Shown: in pieces, positions 6,270-12,705 of the stretch
Position numbering within the stretch: position 1 is the first letter of the stretch
Layout of the letters: every line of letters starts with the position of its first letter
DNA from: Halieaceae bacterium
GTDB lineage: Bacteria; Pseudomonadota; Gammaproteobacteria; Pseudomonadales; Halieaceae
NCBI GenBank assembly: GCA_018666295.1
Contig: JABIZW010000052.1
Location: forward strand, 1 to 13,593
Length of the DNA: 13,593 nucleotides
Direction of reading: 5' to 3'
Program-made: the position numbers and the translations under genes
The notes under the pieces: generated by a model
Told to the model about the DNA's origin: nothing
Databases searched by the model: none
The model's input: the letters and a program-made list of their open reading frames with translations, nothing else

Positions 6270-7379
6270 TTAGTCAAGGGTCATCAACATCGGCTTCTCA
6301 AATGCGGCTAAATGGTTGAGATCACCGCGCTCAACCACTTTGACCCAATCAGGGTTTGCAATCAACGCTCGACCGACGGCGACCAAGTCGAAATCGCCAC
6401 GCTCCAACATTGCAATCAGCCGATCAAGCGACGCGGGTTTCGCCGCACTGAAGCCCACCTCTCCCGGATCAGGAATAAAGTCCGCATCAAGGCTGACACT
6501 GCCCACGGTAATGGTGGGTAAGCCGGTCAATTTCTTGACCCAACCGGCAAGATTCAGGTCGCTGCCCTCAAATTCAGGCTCCCAAAACCGGCGCTGACTG
6601 CAGTGAAACAAGTCCACGCCGGCATCCACGAGCGGCTCAAGGAAGCCCGAGAGTGCCTCTTCGGTGTGCGCAAGACGGGCCGTGTAGTCTTGTTGCTTCC
6701 ATTGCGACCACCGAAGAATAATAGGGAAGTCCTTTCCCACCTCGGCGCGACAGGCGGCGACGAGCTCTGCGACAAACTGACCGCGCCCTGCCATAGAGCC
6801 GCCGTAAGTGTCGTCGCGTTGGTTGGTGCCCTCCCACAGAAACTGATCCAGCAGATAACCGTGAGCACCGTGTATTTCGATCGCATCAAAACCAATGGCT
6901 TGTGAGTCACGTGCACCCTTCGCAAAGGCGGCAATGACGTCATCGATATCCGCCGTCGTCATCGTATGGCGATTGACCTTTCCGGGCATATTCATGCCCG
7001 ATGGGGCGTAGCCATCGACATCGCCTTCAGGGAGCACACCACGTTTACGCATGCCACCCACGTGCCAAAGCTGCGGCGCAATCTTACCGCCCTCCTGATG
7101 GACCGCATCCACAACGCGCTTCCAACCGGCGAGTCGCTCTTCGCCATGAATATAAGGGACGCCTGGATAACCACTGGCGGCGATGTGATCGACACAGGTG
7201 CCCTCGGTCACAATCAAACCCACACCCCCCGCCGCACGCTTTCGGTAGTACTCGACATTGCCGTCGTTGGGTGTGTTATCCGGAGACTGGTTCCGAGTCA
7301 TGGGTGCCATGACGACACGGTTGTTCAATTGAAGACCACCTACGTTGACCGGACTCAGGAGCGCGTCATGGGAACTCAT
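6270..7379 (-). CDS. NADH:flavin oxidoreductase, Old Yellow Enzyme family
   Basis: 369 residues from ATG 7379, the usual OYE length. FMN-dependent ene-reductases of this family use NAD(P)H to reduce activated C=C bonds, nitro compounds or related electrophiles in the cytoplasm. Visible family motifs are RVVMAPMTRNQ (21-31, phosphate/isoalloxazine region), GGVGLIVTEGT (51-61), APQLWHVG (101-108), the substrate-anion pair H170/H173 in IHGAHGYLLDQF, NQRDDTYGGS (186-195), and FDLVAVGRALIANPDW (330-345) near the FMN phosphate. The frame is open upstream to 7535, but that extension is Arg-rich and unlike the family. ATG 7379 has AAGG 8 nt upstream and begins the conserved domain, while ATG 7397 has no ribosome site. 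The gene is divergent from the Cry-DASH gene, sharing a 169-bp control region. The substrate is unknown; a link to the light-damage module is suggested only by position. Confidence 0.92.
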   Translation of the reverse strand: MSSHDALLSPVNVGGLQLNNRVVMAPMTRNQSPDNTPNDGNVEYYRKRAAGGVGLIVTEGTCVDHIAASGYPGVPYIHGEERLAGWKRVVDAVHQEGGKIAPQLWHVGGMRKRGVLPEGDVDGYAPSGMNMPGKVNRHTMTTADIDDVIAAFAKGARDSQAIGFDAIEIHGAHGYLLDQFLWEGTNQRDDTYGGSMAGRGQFVAELVAACRAEVGKDFPIILRWSQWKQQDYTARLAHTEEALSGFLEPLVDAGVDLFHCSQRRFWEPEFEGSDLNLAGWVKKLTGLPTITVGSVSLDADFIPDPGEVGFSAAKPASLDRLIAMLERGDFDLVAVGRALIANPDWVKVVERGDLNHLAAFEKPMLMTLD

Positions 7380-7470
7380 GTTGAAAACCTTGTTCATTAA
7401 AGAGCGGGAAGCATAGACCCACCCAGCGTTTGAATGCAAAAAAAACAGGGCGTGAGCGTCGCGCCTTCGT

Positions 7471-7514
7471 CGTGGTTCAATACCACGTGCCAGAGTCTGA
7501 CTGCCACTGGCACG
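7471..7514. promoter_or_regulatory. Two adjacent inverted repeats in the OYE / Cry-DASH divergent control region
   Basis: CGTGG-N7-CCACG (7471-7487) is followed, overlapping by two bases, by CGTGCCA-N15-TGGCACG (7486-7514). The second is a perfect 7-bp inverted repeat ending 34 nt before the Cry-DASH start. Both lie between two divergently read genes, where operators are expected. Either or both could bind a dimeric regulator controlling photolyase and reductase together. The repeats are seen directly; binding is inferred. No clear sigma-70 promoter could be assigned by eye. Confidence 0.33.
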
Positions 7515-7548
7515 AGTAAAGAAGGTAATAGACACGAGGCAACACTAA

Positions 7549-8853
7549 ATGCGCCATCTTCACTGGTTCAGATCGGACCTGCGACTCAATGACAACCCAG
7601 CGCTTGCAAGTCACGCAGCCTCGGACTCACTGCTCTGTCTTTACCTCATGCCAAAGCCAAAACCATGGTGCAACCTGACCGGCATCGGGCCCCAGCGCGA
7701 GCGTTTCCTGCGCGAATCACTGATCTTACTTAAAAAAGACTTGCAACAGATGGGTCAAGACCTCCTCGTGCTTGAGGGATCAGCAGAGCTAGTGATCCCT
7801 CACCTCGTCGATCGCTTTGCAATCACGGAGGTCAGCGTGAGTGATCATCCGGGCTGGGAAGAAAAGTGTGCTGTCGATTACCTGACTGACAAACTGGATA
7901 TACCAGTACAGGTCCATCGCGGTAATACGCTCTTTGCTGAGCTTGACTTACCCATGACGCTGGACGACCTGCCTCTCGTGTTCTCACCCTTTAGGCGTAA
8001 AGTTGAAAAGCTCCTGGTCAGAGGACCTCGACCTGCAGTCTCGCATCTTCCCGCACCCCCGTCTGCGCAGTTTGATGAAATTCCTCTGTCGAACAATAAG
8101 CCCCACCCGGGGCTGCCTATTCCCGGCGGTCGGGCGGCAGGTCTGAGGCGTGTAAAACAGTTTATTTTTGATGACGAGGCGATTACCACCTATAAAGCCA
8201 CGCGTAACTGTCTCGACGGATTTGACGGGTCCAGCACTTTCTCGCCCTGGCTGGCCAACGGTAATTTGTCAGTGCGAGAAGTCGCTCATGCGATTTTTGA
8301 TTTTGAGCGCGAAAATACCGCCAACGAGTCAACCTACTGGCTTTTCTTTGAGCTGTTGTGGCGTGAGTTTTTCTACTGGCGTGCTCAGGCAGACGGAAAG
8401 TCGCTGTTTTTGCTCTCAGGTAAGACCGGTAAGCCGAGGCGCTCGACGTTTGAGCCTCGCAACTTTGCGAGGTGGTGCGCGGGAGACACCAACCACCCGA
8501 TTGTTAATGCACTCATGCGCCAACTTGTCGCCACCGGCTGGATGAGCAATCGCGGCCGACAAATCGTCGCTAGCTGCCTGATCAATGAACTGGAGGGCGA
8601 CTGGCGGTTTGGTGCCGCATTTTTCGAAAAACACCTCATCGATTACGACGTCGGCAGTAACTACGGTAACTGGCAATACATTGCAGGCGTCGGCAGCGAC
8701 CCGCGCGGTGGACGCCACTTCAATCTCGAAAAGCAGACAGCAGAGCATGACCCCGAAGGCACGTTTGTTGCGAAGTGGGGCGGTGTTCGTCCCTTGCAAC
8801 CTGACTTCGTAACCGACGCCGCAGATTGGCCGATTGACAGTGAAAAAATCTGA
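7549..8853 (+). CDS. Cryptochrome/photolyase, Cry-DASH type
   Basis: 434 residues, normal for bacterial Cry-DASH, a flavoprotein that uses blue/UV-A light to repair cyclobutane pyrimidine dimers, chiefly in single-stranded DNA, and may also signal. The N-terminal Rossmann antenna domain begins MRHLHWFRSDLRLNDNPAL and runs to about 165. A linker follows (about 165-205). The helical FAD domain contains TYKATRN (214-220), STFSPWLANGNLS (229-241), FELLWREFFYW (267-277), GWMSNRGRQIVAS (330-342), and DYDVGSNYGNWQYIAGVGSDPRGG (365-388), whose Asn/Asp residues sit around the flavin in this family. The 'NYGNWQY...GVGxDPRGGR' signature and the GWMSNRGRQ segment distinguish Cry-DASH from class I CPD photolyase. 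The start is supported by GAGG 9 nt upstream. Its last 14 bases overlap the DUF2256 gene in another frame, so the two form an operon. Confidence 0.93.
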   Translation: MRHLHWFRSDLRLNDNPALASHAASDSLLCLYLMPKPKPWCNLTGIGPQRERFLRESLILLKKDLQQMGQDLLVLEGSAELVIPHLVDRFAITEVSVSDHPGWEEKCAVDYLTDKLDIPVQVHRGNTLFAELDLPMTLDDLPLVFSPFRRKVEKLLVRGPRPAVSHLPAPPSAQFDEIPLSNNKPHPGLPIPGGRAAGLRRVKQFIFDDEAITTYKATRNCLDGFDGSSTFSPWLANGNLSVREVAHAIFDFERENTANESTYWLFFELLWREFFYWRAQADGKSLFLLSGKTGKPRRSTFEPRNFARWCAGDTNHPIVNALMRQLVATGWMSNRGRQIVASCLINELEGDWRFGAAFFEKHLIDYDVGSNYGNWQYIAGVGSDPRGGRHFNLEKQTAEHDPEGTFVAKWGGVRPLQPDFVTDAADWPIDSEKI

Positions 8854-8989
8854 TCTTCCCACCAAAATCTGCCCAGTCTGCGATCGTCCGTTTGCTTGGC
8901 GGGCGAAGTGGCGGCTCAACTGGGAGTCGGTCGTCTACTGCTCGAAGCGCTGCGCGAGCCGCCGCTATACCCTGAAGAATAAGCCTTAA
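8840..8989 (+). CDS. DUF2256 family zinc-ribbon-like small protein
   Basis: 49 residues from GTG 8840, which lies inside the end of the Cry-DASH gene (14-nt overlap, different frame). The product has the DUF2256 pattern: LPTKICPVCDRPF, then the Trp/Arg/Lys-rich WRAKWRLNW, then VVYCSKRC. Four cysteines (C11, C14, C34, C38) are spaced C-x2-C and C-x3-C as in a small zinc-binding fold, and the rest is strongly basic. This family is known to be very short and is commonly found next to photolyase/cryptochrome genes, but no biochemical function is established; a nucleic-acid-binding accessory role is inference from charge and context. The gene is easily missed because of its GTG start and short length. 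Its TAA shares bases with the TAA of the converging FeS-BCP gene. Confidence 0.88.
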   Translation: MKKSDLPTKICPVCDRPFAWRAKWRLNWESVVYCSKRCASRRYTLKNKP

Positions 8990-10509
8990 GTCCACTGATC
9001 GATCATCTGGTCGGCCCATTGAACAATCACCGCGCGCTCTTCAGGGTCGCGTTTACGCCAATTAGCAACGACCAACCCCATTCTAGGGTTGCCGCCAAAC
9101 CGGTCGAGGTGCTGATCTATAAAGCGCCAGTAAAGGCTGTTAAACGGACACGCGTCTGGCCCCGTGACTTTAGTTGGTTTGTACTGACATTGCTGACAGT
9201 GATTTCCTTGCTTCTGAATGTACTTGCCACTCGCCGCATAGGGCTTGCTTGCAATAACGGCATTGTCGGCATAAAGCGCCATTCCCAGTGTATTTGGAAG
9301 CTCAACCCACTCGTAGGCATCCACGTAAACCCCAAGATACCAATCGCACACCTCGGCTACATCAAGTCCCGTCAACAGTGCGAAATTGCCAATCACCATC
9401 AACCGTTGAATGTGATGGGCGTAACCGTGGTCTAGAGACTGCTCGATAGCGCGACTCAGGCAGCGCATTTCCGTATTTGCGGTCCAAAAGTAGTTGGGTA
9501 GCGGTCGATTGGCGGATAGCGCGTTCCTGTTTTTGTACTCGGGCATGAGCAACCAGTAAATGCCTCGAATGTATTCGCGCCATCCCAGAATTTGACGAAT
9601 AAAGCCCTCCGCAGTGGACAGTGAGCAGGCCCCCTGTTGCCAGGCCTTTTCGACCCTCTCGCAAACCTCCAATGGCTCAAGGAGGCCGCAATTGATGTAC
9701 ATGGAAATGAGTCCGTGAAATACCCAAGGCGACTCTTCAGCCAAGGCGTCTTGGTACGCACCAAAGTCAGCGAGTGCGTGCTCCAAAAACCAATCGAACT
9801 GACGGCCTACTTCTTCTCGCGTCACAGCAAGACGAAAATGTGAGAGGTCTCCAGGGTTTTCAGGGAAGTACGTGTTAACCGTATCAATAACCTCACGGGT
9901 AATCGCGTCAATCGGAGCGTCCACACGATCTGGAATATCACGCTGGTTTCGCCAACCGGCCCGATTATCGGCGTCGTAATTCCACTTACCCCCCGCCGGT
10001 CCAGAACCCTCCATTAAGAGCTGGTATCGCGCGCGCATTTTTCGATAAAAGAATTCCATACGCAGCTGCTTTTTTCCGTCTGCCCATGCCGTAAAGTCCG
10101 CGTGAGAGGCCAAAAAACGATCGTCCTCCAAGACAGAAACCGGTACGTTGAGCGCGTCTTGCCAACCGCGAAATTCGTCCAACAACCGGTACTCACCCGG
10201 CTCACAGACAAGGAGCTCGCTCACGTCGCACGAATCGAGGACCACCCTTACCGCCATTTCAAAACTCGGCACACGTTGATCAATGGTGATGTAGTGAACG
10301 CGATGACCGGCCGATTCCAGCTCATCGCGAAAGTGGCGCATCGCTGAAAACAAGAGCGCGATCTTGTGGCGGTTATGCCTGACGTAACTCGCTTCCTCCC
10401 AAACCTCGGCGAGCAAAATGACGTCGATACCGGGACGCGCCTGACGAAGGGCGGGCTGCCTAGGGCTCAGTTGGTCGCCAAGGACCACAATTAGCTTTGA
10501 ATCATTCAT
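8986..10509 (-). CDS. Iron-sulfur bacterial cryptochrome/photolyase (FeS-BCP, PhrB-like; probable (6-4) photolyase)
   Basis: 507 residues, of the 'photolyase-related protein' family whose characterised member, Agrobacterium PhrB, repairs (6-4) photoproducts with FAD, a lumazine antenna and a [4Fe-4S] cluster. The antenna domain covers about 1-150 (LIVVLGDQLS at the N terminus; CEPGEYR at 102-108). The helical catalytic domain includes EGFIRQILGWREYIRGIYW (301-319), HGYAHHIQRLMVIGNFALLTG (361-381) and DAYEWVELPN (397-406). Cluster ligands are C350 (EMRCL) and C438, C441, C454 (HCQQCQ and DACPF). By my recollection of PhrB, these positions, the candidate catalytic H366, and W342, W390 and Y399 for electron transfer fall at the same numbers, which is striking co-linearity. 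The start ATG 10509 has AGGG 6 nt upstream. It converges on the DUF2256 gene with a 4-nt overlap and no terminator between, and is probably light- or stress-regulated, though no known box was identified. Confidence 0.94.
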   Translation of the reverse strand: MNDSKLIVVLGDQLSPRQPALRQARPGIDVILLAEVWEEASYVRHNRHKIALLFSAMRHFRDELESAGHRVHYITIDQRVPSFEMAVRVVLDSCDVSELLVCEPGEYRLLDEFRGWQDALNVPVSVLEDDRFLASHADFTAWADGKKQLRMEFFYRKMRARYQLLMEGSGPAGGKWNYDADNRAGWRNQRDIPDRVDAPIDAITREVIDTVNTYFPENPGDLSHFRLAVTREEVGRQFDWFLEHALADFGAYQDALAEESPWVFHGLISMYINCGLLEPLEVCERVEKAWQQGACSLSTAEGFIRQILGWREYIRGIYWLLMPEYKNRNALSANRPLPNYFWTANTEMRCLSRAIEQSLDHGYAHHIQRLMVIGNFALLTGLDVAEVCDWYLGVYVDAYEWVELPNTLGMALYADNAVIASKPYAASGKYIQKQGNHCQQCQYKPTKVTGPDACPFNSLYWRFIDQHLDRFGGNPRMGLVVANWRKRDPEERAVIVQWADQMIDQWT

Positions 10510-10565
10510 GACAGACCCTACGACGCAACCGTCGCTTCAGACGCATTGATCGGGCGGATAAGGTT

Positions 10566-10579
10566 AGACAAGACTGTCT
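10566..10579. promoter_or_regulatory. Short palindrome upstream of the FeS-BCP gene
   Basis: AGACA-AGAC-TGTCT (10566-10579) is a 5-bp inverted repeat with a 4-nt centre, 57 nt upstream of the FeS-BCP start and within its presumed promoter. It is followed on the plus strand by six T, so it has a terminator-like look in that direction, but no plus-strand gene leads into it. An operator role is possible and unproven. Confidence 0.2.
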
Positions 10580-10619
10580 TTTTTGCTTTCTACAACGCGA
10601 TCGACTGCTCGCAACAGGC

Positions 10620-10643
10620 AAAAAAAACCCCGAGAAATCGGGG
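10620..10643 (-). terminator. Rho-independent terminator after the secreted two-repeat protein gene
   Basis: CCCCGA (10628-10633), a GAAA loop and TCGGGG (10638-10643) form a perfect GC-rich 6-bp stem. On the minus strand it is followed by eight T residues (A run at 10620-10627). It lies 28 nt after the stop codon of the secreted-protein gene and separates it from the FeS-BCP gene downstream on the same strand, which must therefore have its own promoter in the 110 bp at 10510-10619. A shorter T-rich stretch on the other side could give weak termination in the opposite sense. Confidence 0.9.
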
Positions 10644-10670
10644 CTTTTCTTATTCAAAAAAGAGCACTGT

Positions 10671-11357
10671 CTACATCTGAGCGGCATAAAACGTCTCGCA
10701 CACTAACGAGAAACCATGAACCATTTCTCGCTTGCCCTCAAGCCCCGAAATGATGTCGGTAAACCAGTCTTCAGTTCGGGTATCGAGCATACGACCCACC
10801 TCGGCCCGGTCTGAAGACCCAAACGAAACCATGAGTAATCCCGCAGTCTCACCCGTGTCGCCCATGTACACCTGCATCGTGACATCTAAGTCGCGCTTTT
10901 TCATTTCCGCATGAATCTTATCCAATGCCGCGATGTAGCCACTTGGATTATCGGTCTTCACATGCAAGTTGTAATAGTGGGCTTTTCCGGAAACCTCGGC
11001 GGCACGAACGATTCGCCAGTTGTCCCACATTCTCACTTCGCGTTTTACGTCCAATTTCGCAACTTCTGCCCGCACCACAGCGTTCATGGGATCGACACTC
11101 CAAGCTGCTTCTTGAGAGTCAAAAAATGACCATAGGTAATGATCTCCCATCTTTTGCGCACCTGAGGTCGGGGAGCAAAGGCCCATTGCCATCGCACCAT
11201 TAGCGGTCGCTATGGTTTTTGCGCTGCCTTTTGCCCACGCCGCGTAACCCGCCGCATCATTAGTATTGACTGTAATTAAGCTCATGACCGGCTCTGCGTG
11301 CGCACTCGCGCAAGCGCAAATAAAGAGAGGTCCAAGTATTTTACTGATGGTCTTCAT
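10671..11357 (-). CDS. Secreted/periplasmic protein of unknown function with two similar alpha+beta halves
   Basis: 228 residues. The N terminus is a signal peptide (MKTISK, hydrophobic core, cleavage after AHA at about residue 21), so the protein is probably periplasmic. The mature part looks like a tandem duplication. SLITVNTNDAAGYAAWAKG (26-44) matches YNLHVKTDNPSGYIAALDK (129-147), HYLWSFFDSQEAA (73-85) matches LLMVSFGSSDRAE (174-186), and each half ends with a beta-strand-like segment after a conserved KRE. The strand-helix-strand order resembles ferredoxin-like dimeric alpha/beta-barrel (ABM-like) domains, in which two halves can form one pseudo-dimer. I do not recognise a specific family or catalytic residues. 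The start at 11357 is preceded by GGGGA at 7 nt. It lies 205 bp downstream of the acyl-CoA dehydrogenase operon and has its own terminator, so it is probably transcribed alone. Confidence 0.8.
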   Translation of the reverse strand: MKTISKILGPLFICACASAHAEPVMSLITVNTNDAAGYAAWAKGSAKTIATANGAMAMGLCSPTSGAQKMGDHYLWSFFDSQEAAWSVDPMNAVVRAEVAKLDVKREVRMWDNWRIVRAAEVSGKAHYYNLHVKTDNPSGYIAALDKIHAEMKKRDLDVTMQVYMGDTGETAGLLMVSFGSSDRAEVGRMLDTRTEDWFTDIISGLEGKREMVHGFSLVCETFYAAQM

Positions 11358-11562
11358 TTGAATTTCCCCAATTTAGTTTTAGTTAGATCGAACAATTAGA
11401 TGTGTTCGCTTAAAACATAGGAAAGTCTTGGCAAAGCGCCATTTTTTTTTGGTGGTACCGACGTTTGAGAGAGCTGCGCGGAGCGGAACCACCCTGTGGC
11501 CGTGGCACAGCACTTTCAAAGTCGTTTTTGAGACACCAAAAAGTCGCCTCTCGATTGAGCCG
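11358..11562. other. Intergenic region upstream of the secreted protein gene
   Basis: These 205 bases separate the acyl-CoA dehydrogenase stop from the secreted-protein start, both on the minus strand. They contain a run of nine T on the plus strand at about 11442-11450 and an A/T-richer segment at 11360-11420 that probably holds the promoter of the secreted-protein gene. I see no convincing ORF, RNA gene or strong terminator. Only short weak hairpins are present. Confidence 0.4.
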
Positions 11563-12693
11563 TTACAGCGTATCGAGCAATAACGGTGCAAGACGCTTCC
11601 GATGATGCATTGCGTCGCCAAATTGCTGCTGACTCCACGCTGCTCTGCGAATGAACAGCGAAGAGTCACATTCCCAGGTAAAACCGAATCCACCGTGGAA
11701 TTGCACCGACCGATCACCCGCGTATTGAATCGTGTCCGACGCTTGGGCCTTGGCCATGCGACACGCGACCTCGGCCTCTGTGCTCAAAGGACCCTCACCG
11801 ATCTCACTGGACGCGTGATAAACCAGTGATCGCGCTTGCTCCATACCGACGTAAATATCGACGGTGGGGTGCTTTAGCGCCTGAAACGAGCCAATCAGCT
11901 TACCGAACTGCTTGCGCGTTTTAAGGTAATCGACAATACCCGAGAGACAAGCAGACGTTGATCCAACGGCTTCGGCCGCCGTCAGCAAGGCACCAATCAG
12001 TAAGTAATCTCGAATAGCCGGGGCCACTTTTTCACTCGACAAGACACGTCGTGCTTTGATCCCAGTAAAGTCGATGGTCGCGGCTCGCTTGGTCAGGTCA
12101 ATCAAGGCGTGGGGTTCTTGTACCTGCGCCGAGACATCACTTCCCGCAACCAGCGCAACCACCGCCTCACCCTGTGAATTCGTACCCACCACGGCGATCC
12201 AGGCCGCATGTGCTGCATCGGACACCATGAACTTACGACCCGACAAAAGACCGTCTTCTGCAACCGTGACTGCCGAATTAGCCCCTCCCCAATCGCTGTG
12301 ATCAAGGTAGGCCACCGTAGCCGCAACACCACCGGAAATGTCCTCAAGAACATCTTCCTCGGCGATGCCTCCCGCCCGTCGAATAAGCTCTGACGCCAGC
12401 ACCGTGGAGACCAATGGCGTACCCATGAGGCCTTTACCCATCGACTCGATCACTGGAATGAGGGGACCAATACCTAAGCCTGAGCCCCCGACAGACTCAG
12501 GCAGATTAATACCGGTCCACCCTAAATCCACGAGCTCCTGCCAGACCGGCTGGGAAAAGCCCTCCTCGCTCTCGAGCAATCGTCGCACTTCGCTGCCGGG
12601 CGATTTGTCTTTGACAAACTCGCGAGCCACGTCCAAAAGCATGCTTTGTTCGTCGGAGAAATCGATCTTTTTACTTCCAATAATGGCGCTCAT
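11563..12693 (-). CDS. Acyl-CoA dehydrogenase family protein, probable non-catalytic partner subunit
   Basis: 376 residues, the normal length for a complete acyl-CoA dehydrogenase (ACAD). FAD-dependent ACADs introduce the alpha-beta double bond into acyl-CoA thioesters and pass electrons to ETF. The N-terminal helical domain (about 10-120) includes LVDLGWTGINLPESVGGSGLG (55-75), a beta domain follows, and the C-terminal helices carry YLKTRKQFGKLIGSFQALKH (256-275) and QFHGGFGFTWECD (331-343). The central beta domain lacks a clear CQGFSEPxxGSD-like FAD segment, and neither usual catalytic Glu position (helix G 'xER' or C-terminal YEGT) is evident. This fits the weaker chain of a heteromeric alpha2beta2 ACAD, as in mycobacterial FadE26-FadE27 (ChsE4-ChsE5). 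The start at 12693 follows the upstream ACAD stop by 12 nt, with the ribosome site GGGGG beginning just after that stop, so the two are one operon. Confidence 0.9.
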   Translation of the reverse strand: MSAIIGSKKIDFSDEQSMLLDVAREFVKDKSPGSEVRRLLESEEGFSQPVWQELVDLGWTGINLPESVGGSGLGIGPLIPVIESMGKGLMGTPLVSTVLASELIRRAGGIAEEDVLEDISGGVAATVAYLDHSDWGGANSAVTVAEDGLLSGRKFMVSDAAHAAWIAVVGTNSQGEAVVALVAGSDVSAQVQEPHALIDLTKRAATIDFTGIKARRVLSSEKVAPAIRDYLLIGALLTAAEAVGSTSACLSGIVDYLKTRKQFGKLIGSFQALKHPTVDIYVGMEQARSLVYHASSEIGEGPLSTEAEVACRMAKAQASDTIQYAGDRSVQFHGGFGFTWECDSSLFIRRAAWSQQQFGDAMHHRKRLAPLLLDTL

Positions 12694-12705
12694 GCTCTTG
12701 CCCCC

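Noticed and set aside
7380..7535. N-terminal extension of the OYE reading frame up to 7535
   Set aside because: The extra 52 residues are Arg-rich, unlike any OYE N terminus, and would fill the promoter region shared with Cry-DASH. ATG 7379 has its own AAGG site and starts the conserved domain.
8416..8919. 167-residue minus-strand frame over the end of Cry-DASH
   Set aside because: Antisense to the most conserved part of the photolyase and to DUF2256; no motif of its own.
10502..10687. 61-residue minus-strand frame between the secreted-protein and FeS-BCP genes
   Set aside because: It runs straight through the strong terminator at 10620-10643, and its product is a low-information Arg/Ser-rich chain.
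11425..11450. Plus-strand terminator-like TGGC-N5-GCCA followed by nine T
   Set aside because: The stem is only four base pairs and no plus-strand gene leads into it. It is more likely part of the upstream region of the minus-strand secreted-protein gene.
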